The notes beneath the pieces were generated by a model. It had not been told where the DNA came from. It saw only the letters and a list, made by a program, of their open reading frames with translations, and searched no databases. This document shows, in pieces, positions 13,269 to 24,971 of a DNA stretch of 64,000 bases (the stretch's first letter is position 1; every line of letters begins with the position of its first letter). A program made the translations under genes and the position numbers. The stretch is from Chelonoidis abingdonii (Eukaryota; Chordata; Testudines; Testudinidae), in NCBI RefSeq assembly GCF_003597395.2, contig NC_133778.1:16326670-16390669 (forward strand), in the 5' to 3' direction.

Positions 13269-13392
13269 CATGGTGTCAAGTATCAGGGGGTAGCCATGTT
13301 AGTCCGTATCCGCAAAAACAACCAGGAGTCCGGTGGCACCTTAAAGACTAACTAACTGTTAGTCTTTAAGGTGCCACCGGACTCCTTGTTGT
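13269..13392. mobile_element. Small fold-back retroposon copy
   Basis: A perfect 29-bp inverted repeat (13324-13352 and 13358-13386, 5-nt spacer) containing GGTGGCACCTTAAAGACTAA lies next to a single-copy arm with GGTAGCCATGTTAGTCCG. An exact 11-bp duplication, TTTAGCTACAT, flanks it at 13258-13268 and 13393-13403. The same sequence blocks and fold-back layout occur in the larger element at 20089. The long target duplication argues for retroposition rather than cut-and-paste. Confidence 0.7.
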
Positions 13393-13619
13393 TTTAGCTA
13401 CATAATTTTTTAACACTAGAACTATCTACTGAAATGTTGCTGCTTTGCTGCAGCAGAAGATAAACATGACTCAAACGTGTAACCTAAGGACCAGAGTCTT
13501 CTGTCTTGGGGAAAACAGGCAGGTTCCCCTGGTGTGAAAGAAATTGGGAAGGACTCTGTGGCTCCTCTTTCTCTCTGCTTTTAACCCCTTGGGCTTGATC
13601 ACCTCTCCTTTCTCTAGGG

Positions 13620-13907
13620 CAGTGGGCCCCAACCTTTTTCGTCTGGCAGGCGCCGGACGACGAGCCATGGAGGACTGTGCCCAGCGGATGAGCATCCGCT
13701 GAAATTCCACCGAGACGTGGCAACGTCAATAAGCGTCACCGCCAAAATGCCGCCGAAAAACAGCAGCATTTTGGTGGCGACGCCTCCGGATGATGCTGCT
13801 TCTCCGCAGCATTTTGGCGGATGCTCGTCCGCCAGACAGTACGTGGGCGCACATAGATGCCCCCACAGGTGCCATGGCGCCTGTGGACACCACATTGGGG
13901 ACCACTG
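13620..13907. mobile_element. hAT-type MITE
   Basis: The TIRs are CAGTGGGCCCCAACCTTT at the left and CATTGGGGACCACTG at the right. An exact 8-bp target duplication, CTCTAGGG, is at 13612-13619 and 13908-13915. The 288-bp body is partly palindromic (GCATTTTGGCGG and its complement). It is non-coding. Confidence 0.88.
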
Positions 13908-14739
13908 CTCTAGGGGACTAAGGGGAAACAAAGCCTACTATATCCCTGTCTGACTAGTTCATTTAACACACCTCCTCCTTTTCCCATCTATATGTTTCTA
14001 TAAGGGTCGGGATCTGATTTCAGCATATATTGGCAGGACTTTCATCCTGGGACTTGGTCTTTCTAGTGCTGAAATGTCTAAAAATCGACAACTCGGGCCT
14101 CAATCTCTCTCTGGAGAGTGCTTGGTTACAGGTCCCAGGCTTCCTTTCCCTCATCCAGAAGATGCCCACTACAGAGGCATTATGGTGAAACTGTTTTCTG
14201 GGGCGCATAATTAAAAATCCACAGATCACGGGGCCAGATGGAGATCAATATTGCATTTTCACGCTATACAAACGTTAAAATGAACAAATTGCAAAGAAAT
14301 GTCCTATCCACTGATCAGCAATGGTCTATGCAGTCTGTTATGAAGTGAAATGGCCCTGAATTTGCAGACACTAAAAACAGTGAAAGCATCAGTTTGATAT
14401 TGCGTTTTGTCCTCATCCTCAAATGCTGTAAAAGGGGCTATTATTCATATTGCAGATTGGGGTGCATGTTGCTTTTGAAGACTGGATCTTCACTGCAGTA
14501 CCATGTGTACACACCAGAAGTATCAATCAAGCTAATACACTGCTATGACAAAAAATATTTCATGGAAAATATACATCAACTTTCCTCACCGTTCTGGCCA
14601 TCTAGGCTTTCTCACAGAGACAGTGCAAGTCTTTGTGGACAGAACTGGTTTGCCATTCAATTTAATTCCTTGCGCTGTGGTATGATTAGCTATGTATAAA
14701 TACTTTTTTTGAAAATAGGTGACATACATTTGGACATCT

Positions 14740-14935
14740 GAGTTTAATACCCAGCTCTGCCATAGTCTTCCTGTGTGATGTCAGTCAAGTCATATACTGA
14801 CTCTGCTTCAATACTCCATCTGTACTCTCCCTCCCTTTGCCCGTCTTGTCTATTAAGACAGGAAGCTCTTTAGGGAAGTTATTGATTTTTACTGTATGTT
14901 TGCACAGCTCCTAGCACACTGGGGCCATGAATTCA
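14740..14935 (+). repeat. MIR/CORE-SINE-like fragment
   Basis: Plus-strand SINE blocks: TTTAATACCCAGCTCTGCCA, then a CTGTGTGATGTCAGTCAAGTC core, and the tail GTATGTTTGCACAGCTCCTA followed by GCACACTGGGGCC. Confidence 0.65.
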
Positions 14936-15360
14936 ATAGAGGACACTGGGTTATACTGGAATACACATTAATCACAGTTATCTGCAATGCATTCATAAAA
15001 CTCAGATTTTGCACTTCTCTGGGTGGCCTGTCAAGTCTATCTTGTGTGGATTTTAAGCTCTCTGGAGCAGAAAACTGTATTTTGTGTCTTATGCAGACCC
15101 GAGTCTGTCGTCAGTGCTTACTAACTACAAAAAAATAGAATATAAAATTGAAGTCGTAAGTCACAAGGCCAACTGTACAAGGATCACCAAAAGTGATGCG
15201 GGTACTAAGTAAAACCAGATGAACTGTCTGCATAAAGTGAAAGATGAAATGACTGTAGGATTGGCATTTTGATCTGACCTTTTTTGCCCCACCACAAATG
15301 TGAATTAGGAAAGACTAAAAGAGTCTAGTTATCCAGATATTGGATGGGATGTTGACCCAA

Positions 15361-16055
15361 AAACTGGGTCAGACCAGTGGTCCACCTAGCCCAGTACCCT
15401 GTCTCTGAGTGTGACCAGTATCAGGTGCTTCAGAGGGAATGAACAGAACAGGGCAATTGATCAAGTGATCCATCCCCTGATATCCAGTCCCAGCTTCTGT
15501 CAGCTGGAGGTTTAGGGACACCCGGAGCAGGGGGTTGTGTTCCTGGCCATCTTGGCTAATAGCCACTGATGGACCTATCCTCCAGGAGCTTAGCTAATTC
15601 TTTTTAGAACCCATTTAGTCTTCTGGCCTTCACAACATCCCATAGCAACAAGTTCCACCGGCTGATTGTGCATTGTGTGAAGGAGTACTTCCTTTTGTTT
15701 GTTCTAAACCTGCTGTGTATTAATTTCATCAGGTGACCCTTAGTTCTTGTGTTATGTGAAGGAGTAAATAACACTTCCTTATTCACTTCCTCCACACCAG
15801 TCATGATTTATAGACCTCTGTCATATCTTTCTTCAGTTGTATCTTTCCTAAACTAAACAGTCCCATTCTTTTTAATCTCTCCTCTTAAGGAAGCTGTTCC
15901 ATACCCCTAATCATTTTTGTTGCCCCCCTCTGCACCTTTTCCAATTCTAATGTATTTTTGGGGATGTGTGACCAGACCTGCACACAGTATTCAAGGTGTG
16001 CGCATACCAGGGCTTTATGATTTTGTCTGGTTTATTATCTGTCCTGTTCCTGCCC
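15361..16055 (-). mobile_element. CR1 LINE fragment (antisense)
   Basis: Antisense CR1 3' sequence with CATAGCAACAAGTTCCACCG, CTTCCTTTTGTTTGTTCTAA, ATTTCATCAGGTGACCC, TGTTGCCCCCCTCTGCACC and CACACAGTATTCAAGGTGTG. The 5' part carries CAGACCAGTGGTCCACCTAG. No intact reading frame remains. This is an old 5'-truncated copy. Confidence 0.75.
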
Positions 16056-17537
16056 CTGTTACTTCACACTGCATCGCCCTAGCTACATCCATCTAAATGC
16101 TATGCCTCTTGCGGAGCTGGAGTTATTAGGTTGGTGTAGTGGGCAACTTATATCAGCGGGAGCAACATTGTAGTGTAGACAGTTAAGCTGCCTTACTTCA
16201 ACCTAACGCTGTATTGTAGACCAGCGTAACTATCCGAGTGGCATCTCTCAACCTCTGAAAGTGCACGTAGAAGTTAGTGCAGTGCTGTATGAAGCAACTG
16301 CTGTATCTTGCCCATAGGATCAAGTGCTTGCTACATCCAGTTCTGTGTGCTGTATCAGTCCTTAGATTCCTAGCAGTATTTCAAAGGATCCCTCAGATTT
16401 CTTTTCCTATTCAAAAGGTGCTGTTGGGTGAGTGCCCATGTAGTGGCAAAGTAAGGGTTAATGTTAAAGCTAGGCCCTGCTTTACTGATGTGTAATTTGC
16501 AGCATGTGCTGTCAAGGGCTACAATATTATCCGCACCGTGCTGTTTGAAAATGCCTACAAGTTATTGCCTTTTCTGAAGCTGTGTAGGTACATTCCATGC
16601 ATCGGTGTTGGAAGAGCCTTTCTTTTGGGGGCTTGCTGCCACTCCTGGAGAGTTAACACTCTTCGAGGTGCAGAAGCTTGAAGCGTTTCCATAGGCTTGG
16701 AGAGGGAGCAGGGTGTGAATGAATCACAGAGAAGTGTTCTTTAAATGACAAAGACGAAACTCCAGGCCCTGCTTTTCTCTTCACACTTTATTTGCATTCA
16801 GACACAGACCTGATTTCTTTTTGTTTTAATATTTAAACAAGAGTCCTTCAAATATACATAATAGCTCCCTCCCCTCATTTAGCCAGTTCTCTTAGTCTGT
16901 TGGTTCCAATTATGGCTTTCTGGCTAAGGTTTTCTGACTGGTGATTTGGGGCACTTCAGCCGCTAAGTGCCCAACTAAGAGGCCTGACTTTCAGGCCGTG
17001 CTCAGCACCCACCCTGAAAATCAGGTCCCATTAAGGTGACTCGGGTTGGGACCCAAAAAATACCTGAGGCACCCCAGAATCACTATCCATCTTTGAAACT
17101 CTAGCCAAGATGTTTAAGCAACACTGCTGCTGTTTCTCATGCTTCTTGGATGCTGCTAAGCTCCCGTCCTCCACCCTCCACTTGATTTGGACTTTTGACC
17201 CTCAGTTACTCTTGAGTTTGAAAGCAAAAGATCTTTCTTTCTTTCTAACACTGCAGCATTAACTTGTTGCTCCTCAGGTTGGGATCTGCCTATAAGGTTC
17301 GCAGTGTCATTGCCTTGAACCAAACCTTCATGTTCCGTTACATGCAGTGACCTTTCTGAATTGTTTATGTCCCAGTATAGGGGTTTTCCTATGCCAGGAT
17401 GCAATAGGAACGTCATTTTCCCCTCGAACATGAGCAGATGTCCTATCTGTAACGCTAGCAATAACATCGCCGCTTCCTGTTCTTACAGATGGTCTCAACC
17501 GTGTGGAGCTTTGTCAAGGAGGGGACACTTCCACTAA

Positions 17538-17819
17538 GGCCTGGTCTACACTGGGTTGGGGGGTTGATGTAAGATACACAACTTTAGTTATGGGAATAGT
17601 GTAGCTGAAGTCGAAGTATCTTATTTTGACTTACCTCCCGTCCTCATGGCGCGGGATCGATAACCGTGGCTCCCCCGACGACTCCGCTTCTGCCTCTCGT
17701 CCTAGTGGAGTTCCAGAGTCGGCAGGGAGCGTGTTCGGGGATCGCGTCTAGACGTGATAAATTGATCCCCGATAGATCGACTGCTACCTGCCAATCTGGC
17801 AGGTAGTGTGGACGTACCC
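17538..17819. mobile_element. PIF/Harbinger-like MITE
   Basis: The ends GGCCTGGTCTACACTGG and AGTGTGGACGTACCC are inverted repeats flanked by TAA (17535-17537) and TTA (17820-17822), close to the TWA target of this superfamily. The body includes GACGACTCCGCTTCTGCC and a GGGGATCG...CGATCCCC-type fold-back. A second copy of the same family is at 50110-50394. Confidence 0.7.
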
Positions 17820-18914
17820 TTAGTGGCATCCATTACATTTCCTTTCCTGCTTGTCTTCTCCCAGCGATGGCGATGGGAAGGGTAATGGAATAGAATGGGC
17901 CTTTAGAAGTAACGCTGCTAGACAGAGATGAAGAATGCTACTGGGATTTGTAGTCACCAGCTTTCCTTTGAGCTTCACCTTGGCCACGTTGGTTTTGTAT
18001 CAGCCTGAAATTTCCAGTGAAATTCAAGTGGTATGAAATAGTGTGAATTGAAACCAATGAGCAAAATGTATTGAAAATCCATGTGAGCCAAACCTGGCAA
18101 ATTAGGCACACATTTAAATATGATCCTTCATCTATTTGGGAGCTGGGGACATCTTTAGCATACTCCTTTAAAGAACAGTTATTATGTTCCTGTTAACTGT
18201 AGGTCAGTGTCAAATCCTACCACATGTTTCTACCAGTAATCTAGCAGGCTGCCATTCACACCATGGGAAGAGAGGGGAGCGAAAGTATCATATGAGGGCC
18301 CTGTGCTTTGCTCATTACTCCTTACACTAGCAGAATTTCTTAAAGATCATGAAATTTCGTCTGAAGAAGTATTTTGCCTGAAGTGCCCTTATTGAAACGT
18401 TGTCATTGAATCAGAAATTTAGAGGAGTGTTGTGGCTAGGGGCTTAATCTACATTACACAGTTTTTTCGCACCAAGAAGGGAGTGCAAATTACTTCTGAT
18501 TGCCTTACACTATTGTCTGATAGTGGATTGATGTGGGTCTTTTTGATTGGAGAGTTGGTCACTTAAGGAGAAACTGCCATTTCCTTTGAGTCATTTATTT
18601 TAGAATTCATCTCGTTGTAGAAAAGAATAAATACAGTGTTGGAATGGTTATCAATGTACCAAAAAATCACCTCTGTTACAATTAGAAACCTCCATTTGAT
18701 CAATGGGAAAAAAAAATAGATTTGGGTGCAGAACTGTGTTTTGTGATAAAAGTGAATGAAGAGAAAATTAGTATTTTAAAACATCATTGGCGTTTGGGCC
18801 AAAAAAATGTGAATAAAAAGTAACAGTAAAGGAAAAGAATTGAAGAAAGTTTTCTGAGCTGTCACTGATCTTTCTGCATTTGTGTTTATGTGAAAGAATG
18901 AAACTCTCTTCTTA

Positions 18915-19123
18915 GGCTTGTCTACACACTGGGGTAATGTGCTCTGTGGGGGGTTGGTTTCTAAAGGCACTACATGTTACACGTTAATTGGTCTGTGTGA
19001 CCACTGTGTTAAAGGGCACTAGGACATGTTTAGTGTCCACCGGCAGAGTCTGTCCAGACCAGTTAGTGCATTTTAGAAATCACCCCCCCCAGAGCGCATT
19101 CCCCCACTGTGTAGACAAAACCC
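18915..19123. mobile_element. Harbinger-like MITE
   Basis: The inverted ends are GGCTTGTCTACACACTGGGG at the left and CCCCACTGTGTAGACAAAACCC at the right. The flank is TTA at the left and TAT at the right, so the target copy is decayed. It lies about 330 bp upstream of the PLEKHM3-like exon. Confidence 0.65.
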
Positions 19124-19457
19124 TATCTTATCCCATCGTGCCTTGGTATTTGACATATGTGATACGTAAAATGATCCACTATTCAGTAATGTTGTTGCCA
19201 TATATATGTTTAACGGGAGAGCAATCGCACGAATTTTCCACTTTTCACCATTGTCAGTTCTGCGCAGATTTGACCATTAATATTACTTTGACCATACTTA
19301 GGATTTTCATGCAGCCATAACTGGGAGTTATATTCAGATTATTTCAACTGACTGTGAGTAGTCGCTTCCCTGTCTTAATGAAAATGAGACAAACATGTCA
19401 CTGTTTCAAGGAATCCTGCTCCCAGATGAGTTTGTTAATGTCATTTTCTTCTTCCAG

Positions 19458-19615
19458 GTTATTGAAGGAAAATTGGCTCCTTTCTTGGGGAAGGTAATCA
19501 AGTTTGCCACCTCTCATGTGTACAGCTGCAGCCTTTGTAGCCAAAAGGGCTTCATCTGCGAGATTTGTAACAATGGAGAGATCCTTTACCCCTTTGAGGA
19601 TATTTCCACAAGCAG
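19458..19615 (+). CDS. PLEKHM3: PLEKHM3-like gene, penultimate coding exon (partial CDS)
   Basis: The exon encodes about 52 residues of the C-terminal Rubicon-homology zinc-binding region of a PLEKHM-family protein. The frame reads [20 protein letters not shown] and continues with two CxxC zinc-ligand pairs, CSLC and CEIC, ending at STS-R. The acceptor is CTTCTTCCAG at 19448-19457 with a pyrimidine tract. The donor is AG|GTACAG, with GT at 19616. The exon is 158 nt, starts in phase 0 and ends in phase 2, and its split arginine codon is completed exactly by the exon at 39389. In the family, PLEKHM1 uses this region to bind RAB7 on late endosomes and lysosomes. PLEKHM3 (DAPR) is a RUN- and PH-domain scaffold linked to AKT and muscle differentiation. 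The assignment to PLEKHM3 rather than PLEKHM1, DEF8 or RUBCN rests mainly on the sequence encoded by the next exon. The RUN and PH exons are not in the window. Confidence 0.85.
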
Positions 19616-20088
19616 GTACAGTATCCTTCCTTTCATGTGTTTTACCTGCATGTCTTATCTTCTCAAATTCCAGGTCAAATGACATTCCATTTCAGCAGGA
19701 GTGGGCCTCACTAGTTCACAGTTAAGGACGTCTGCCTTGGACTTGTGTTCCAGAGAGGCCATCCCTGAGCCTGCAAGCAGATAGATAGAGAAGGGCCACT
19801 TTGTCATTTATCTGGTTCAAAAGAGCCTAAACCCCATTTCACACAGCTCTCAAACACCTGTAGATCCCACTACTGATGCTCAAAAGGATAGAGGCCCTCA
19901 GGGGCTGCTTTCTAGCAGGAATCTCCCTGTGGCTATGCACAACTGAGTTTACACAGGGGCCTACAAATACAAAGGTCAGCTGAGGATGACTTTGTAGGTC
20001 TTTCCTGCCTTTGATTTCACTGGACCTATGGTAGAATGTGCCCATGCGTTATTAGATAATCATCACCTCTTCTGAGTTTGCAGCAAAG

Positions 20089-20475
20089 AAGCCTGTGGCA
20101 CCTTATAGACTAACAGACATTTTGGAGCATGAGCTTTCGTGGGTGAATACTCACTTCGTCAGATGCATGTAGTGGAAATTTCCAGGGGCAGGTATATATA
20201 TATATATATATGCAAGCAAGCTAGAGATAACTTGGTTTTCACACCTCAACTGCTAGAACAGGGCCTCATCCTCCCTGATTGAACTAACCTCGTTATCTCT
20301 AGCTTGCTTGCAAGCATATATATACCTGCCCCTGGAAATTTCCACTACATGCATCTGACGAAGTGGGTATTCACCCACGAAAGCTCATGCTCCAAAACGT
20401 CTGTTAGTCTATAAGGTGCCACAGGATTCTTTGCTGCTTTTACAGATCCAGACTAACACAGCTACCCCTCTGATG
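20089..20475. mobile_element. Large fold-back retroposon, possibly Penelope-like
   Basis: Two long inverted arms (about 20091-20231 and 20292-20436) enclose a 60-nt loop. The right arm extends about 39 nt beyond the left, ending in CAGACTAACACAGCTACCCC. An exact 12-bp duplication, CTCTTCTGAGTT, flanks it (20077-20088 and 20476-20487). A TA microsatellite (20192-20211) in the left arm is longer than its partner in the right arm. Long target duplications with an inverted truncated arm fit retroposition and recall Penelope-like elements, but no reverse transcriptase is present to prove it. Confidence 0.7.
20355..20382 (+). ncRNA. Hammerhead-ribozyme-like core motif
   Basis: CTGACGA (20355-20361) matches the hammerhead CUGANGA box. 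It is followed by a six-pair stem, GTGGGT/ACCCAC, with an ATTC loop, then GAAA at 20379-20382. That is the order of box, stem II and GAAA in hammerheads. One extra A lies between the box and stem II, and stems I and III are not obvious. A mirrored, mismatched copy lies at 20135-20162 on the minus strand. Confidence 0.3.
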
Positions 20476-22294
20476 CTCTTCTGAGTTATGGCCGCACTCT
20501 TACTGTGAGGTAAGGATATAACTGATACTCTGTTGTCTGTGTGTGTATGCAGCATAGATTTATATTCACATGTGCACACACGCACACACAGACAGAAATC
20601 GTCTCACCCACCACTAAAATGTAGCTGCCTCTAGGTGAGACTACAACAGCTGTTTAACAATGCACAGCATGCTATATAACAGTATGGGAACAGGAATTGA
20701 GGAAGGATAGTGTATCCAGTTAAAATCACATGGAAAATCTAACAAGGCTCAAGGCAGTAATCAAAAACTGGAATTTGACCAGAACACTGGAGCAATGTTC
20801 CTACTTTTGCAAGAAGTTTCTTGGGTTTAGAACAATCATAAGAGGTAAAGACCTTGAATTTCTTATCCATCAAGACATGACACCTCCAGCAGTACAATCT
20901 GTCCTTTTCTAATATACCCTCATCTTAATTTAGTCTCCGGTTGCATTAGTAGAGTAGAAAAAAAGTCAGAGGAGCCTACTCTGGGGGTGATCCAGATCAG
21001 CTTGTTCAAAATTCCACGTTGAGAATTGGATTCTCGTGAGTTTACAAAGATCTCTGTGTCGGGAGTGGCCAAGGCCAGCCTGTTGGGGGTTTCAGGCTGA
21101 CATGTCTTTCAAAGAGTATTTGCACATTCTTTCTCTGAATTCACATTCCAAGAAATGTGGAGACAAAGCACTGGACATAAATTAAACAAGGTGTGCAGTT
21201 TTGTTTTATAAATGGTGTGCAAGAAAAATGTATCTGGAGGGAGAAGTTGGAAAAAGGGAAAGACTTAGATGAAACGGCGTAAGAGGACTATTAAGACTGT
21301 ACTAAACAATTAACGATATCCACAAAGCCTGATGAGAACAGAAAAATAAGTAGTGAAATAGTCGGGTGGCGAAGCTTAATTGAACTGTGTGCACGTACAT
21401 GATTTGTCTATTGAATTTTTGATTGGCCACCAAAGCCTTGGGGTTTGTAGTGTCCAGAGCCTGTGAACTGAAGCCAGAGACTGCATACTCACACTTGTAG
21501 AATTTAAAACCTTTCTGAAACCTGGAGCATTTCTCAAAAGGCTAGTGAAAGCCGAGTGAAACTGCTCCTCTCTCTGTTTGTACACGCAGAGGTCAGCAGT
21601 TATTTATGTTCAAGTGACACAATGCAACAAATGCAAAATAATTATTGAAGTCATGCCAGCCAAAGGAAGCTTTCTTCAGTAACAGTTTTAATTAAGTCAC
21701 AAACAATGAAGGGTCTCCAATATTGCTCTCCTTTTTTAGCTGTTCATTCCTTTTGCTCCCCTCCCTCCTCTTGTTTTGCTAATCCTTGCTTTTATCCCTG
21801 TCCCCAGCCGCTCCGCTTCCCCTCCTCACTAGTTTTTTTCTTCTCCTTGCTGATACCCCATTCTGCCTTGGAGCAGAGCAGCAAAGAGAAACTAACCAGG
21901 TCATTTCAGTTTAATTTTCCTGCTCTATTCCACCTGCAAACAGAGGCAAGTGACACTGACAAGTTAGCTTATATGTTTCACTTGGTGCTCCACCAGCACA
22001 TGGGCAGCACAGGTGAGAGCAGAAACTTTTATATGTGCTATTGTGTGACATACATGACAAAGATTGCTGACCTAGCTGCTCATCATGGTCATAGGCATAA
22101 TATAAGGACTACACAGATAGACAGAAATGGTTACAATACACAGAATACACTATACCTGTGAGAAGAGAGAACCAGAACAAGATTCAGAGAACTTGGACGT
22201 TCTTACTCACTAAACCTGAAGACATGACTTGTGCTGTACTTTTTACTGGATTATAAAACAACACGTCTCCTAAATCAGCTAAGGTGCGAATTTA

Positions 22295-22590
22295 GGGCAA
22301 GTCTACACTACAGGGTTAAGTCGACCTAAGTTACGCAACCCCAGCTACGTGAATAATATAGCTGGAGTCGATGTAGCTTAGGTCGACTTACTGCAGTGGT
22401 TACACCACACTGGGTCGAAGGGAGAAACTCTCCTGTTGACTTACCTTATGCTTCTAGTTCCATTGGAGTACCGGAGTTGACGGGAGAGCGATTGGCGATC
22501 CATTTAGTGGGTCTTCCCTAGACCCTCCAAACTGACCCCTGGTGGATCGGTCACCGCAGTGTCAATCCACCGATAAGTGGAGACAAGCCC
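22295..22590. mobile_element. PIF/Harbinger-like MITE
   Basis: The ends are GGGCAAGTCTACACTAC and GTGGAGACAAGCCC, with an exact TTA target duplication (22292-22294 and 22591-22593). The interior has GTCGACCTAAGTTACGC mirrored by GCTTAGGTCGAC, the usual fold-back core of this family. It is 296 bp and non-coding. Confidence 0.8.
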
Positions 22591-23328
22591 TTAGATTTGT
22601 AACTTAGATGTTCTGTTATGAGGATCGCAAGGCTATAATTAGGTTTCAGTTGCTGTTTTCACTTTCAGTCGCACTTTTCTGGGATTCACTCATTTTCTCA
22701 TATTCTTGTGCCCAACTGTTGCAACTCGTGGTACCTATGATCATCTAGACTCTTTGATGCCTGTGTTATAGATGTGAAGATAAGAAGAGAATGGCAGCTC
22801 TAACTCAGAAGCCTAATTTTCTTCGGTGTTGCATGTCAGTTTTTGACCATGCAACTGGTTTGATTAGCAAATTGAACTGGATTCTTCATGTTTAGAAAGA
22901 GGCACGTGGCAGCTTTTGTGGCCATCATCAGTGGCAAGTGGAAGAAAAGGAGGTGTTTGGGGCTGGCTGAAAATGTGGTCACAAGTGTCCCAAAGGACCA
23001 AATTCTACTCTCAGCTGTCCCAGTGCATAGCCATTGAAATCAATAGGATTGCACTGGTGTAACGCAGAACAGAATTTGGACCTTTGTACTGTTTTAGCTT
23101 TTTATAAAATTTATGGGAGAAAACAAGTAATAAACTGATCTGCAGTTGATGGCAAAAATAAGTTGTTCTTTTTTCAGTGGCCCCTTCATTAAATAGTTGA
23201 AAGGCAAGGTGAGTTCGTTCATGTGTCCTGATTTGGGTGTGGCGTTTTTGCCACAGCCTGGCCTTTCTGCTTCCTACATCAGAGTTCGGTCTCTTTGGAG
23301 GAACCAGAATGACAGCTGTCATCTGGCT

Positions 23329-23751
23329 CAGCACTTCTCAACTAGGGGTCCGAGGCCCCTTGGAGGCCATGAGCAGGTTTCAGGGGGTCCCCCAAGCAGA
23401 GCCCAGAGTCCAGAGGAGTGGACTCACTGGAGCCCAGAGCAGAAAGCCGAAGTCACGCTGCCCCGAGCCCCACCATCCAGGGCTGAAGCCGAATCCTGAG
23501 CAGCTGAGCTTCGCAGGGTTTTATACAGGGGGGCTGGAACAATTTGTATAGTGGAGGTGAGAGCCATTGAACCAAATTGTAAACCCTGTATAAAATGGAA
23601 ACCACTTCAAACCAGGGGGTGCGGCTGCATCCCTAGTTCTGGCACCTCTGCTTTTATATACAGAAAAACAGCTGTTGTGGCACAGGTGGGCCAGGGAGTT
23701 TTTATAGCATGTTTGGGGGGGCCTCAGAAAGAAAAAGATTGAGAACCCCTG
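23329..23751. mobile_element. hAT-type element A
   Basis: The TIRs are CAGCACTTCTCAACTAGGGG and the complement of ATTGAGAACCCCTG. Target copies are ATCTGGCT (23321-23328) and ATCTAGCT (23752-23759), a 7 of 8 match. The interior includes a partial palindrome around GGAACAATTTGTATAGTGG. It abuts element B directly. Confidence 0.82.
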
Positions 23752-23759
23752 ATCTAGCT

Positions 23760-24163
23760 CAGTGATTCCCAACCTTTCCAGGCTACGGGAGCCCTTTCAG
23801 GAGTTCAATTTGTCTTGCGTACCCCAAGTTTCACCTCACTTAACGACTTGTTTACAAAACCAGACAGAGAAATACAAAAGTGCCACCCCCACATTATTAC
23901 CAAAAAATGGGTGACTTTCTCATTTTCACCATATAATTTATAAAATAAATCAGTTGGAATATAACTATTGCACTTACATTTCAGTGTATAGTACACAGAG
24001 CAGTATAAACAAGTCATTGTGTGAAGTTTTAGTTTGTACTGACTTTAATAGTGCTTTTTATGTAGCCTGTTATAAAACTAGGCAAATATCTAGATGAGTT
24101 GATGTACCCCCTGGAAGACCTCTGCATACCCCCAGTACGCGTACCCCTGGTTGAGAACCACTG
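23760..24163. mobile_element. hAT-type element B
   Basis: The TIRs are CAGTGATTCCCAACCTTTCC and the complement of GGTTGAGAACCACTG. Subterminal GTACGCGTACCCCTGG and CTTGCGTACCCC are typical of this reptile hAT family. Target copies are ATCTAGCT (23752-23759) and ATCTGGCC (24164-24171), a 6 of 8 match. The left target copy is shared with element A. Confidence 0.82.
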
Positions 24164-24971
24164 ATCTGGCCCTTTCAGACCCAGCTAGACTTCAGCTTTC
24201 GAGGGCTATAAATGTATGCACAGTCTCATGTCAGCTGAGGTAGAGGAAAGTCTCATTCCAAAATATTCTCCTTTGTTTTGAGTTGGAATTTGTGCAGGAT
24301 GGGTCCCTGTTTAGACAGAGGTATCTAAGAAAAAAGGGGGACGCACAAGGGACCCCTCTTAAAGGACTGGTGTTTGTCTTTGGTCCGCTTGTTTGCTCAC
24401 CGTTCATTTTTGTCAGTCCTTGAGCAAACAGAGTGAATACCTGGATTATGCACTCATCTGGGTTTGAATACACATATATTACATACCCTCCTCTCACTAA
24501 TCAGCATGACACATTCCTTTGTTGGCAAATGGTTCCAAAACAAACACAATCAGTTCACTTAATTAGCGGGTCTGTGGGCTGTGCTTGGCAGTCTTCTGAC
24601 ATCCGGTTCAACAATACAGAACAACAGTTTGCTGTCTTAGCCGTGCTGGAGGGGAGGACTTACGAAGTTCTAAGCTTTTTAAGGGTATTTCCTTTCTGTG
24701 GCTTCTCTTGGGAGGCAGCCATCCTGTGCAGAGTGTAATGAGGCCATAGTCCAGAAGTAGCAAAATACAAATTGGCCAATCATATTGGAAGCCTCTTTCC
24801 ATTTATGTTTGATTTCCCTGTTGTGCTTCCCCTCCTCTATAGCTATTCTTTATCTAAGTAAGTGCTCATCAAGGATCTTTCTAAAGTCATAGACTCTGCT
24901 TCCTTTGGGAGTTCTTTAAATAATTAGAAATGTATTGAAAGCCCAATCAGTCATTTTAAACTCCTGGCACG

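Larger units (their letters stand above)
1..19457 (+). other. Intron of the PLEKHM3-like gene (3' part)
   Basis: No coding exon was found between the window start and the acceptor at 19456-19457, so this appears to be at least 19.4 kb of one intron. Its recognisable content is repeats, listed separately. Stretches where I recognise nothing include about 500-2040, 4000-4900, 5230-6360, 7743-8290, 9520-12950, 13920-14740, 16270-17530 and 17823-18910. These are ordinary AT-moderate unique sequence, perhaps with decayed repeats. A small, poorly conserved exon could be missed by eye. Confidence 0.75.
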
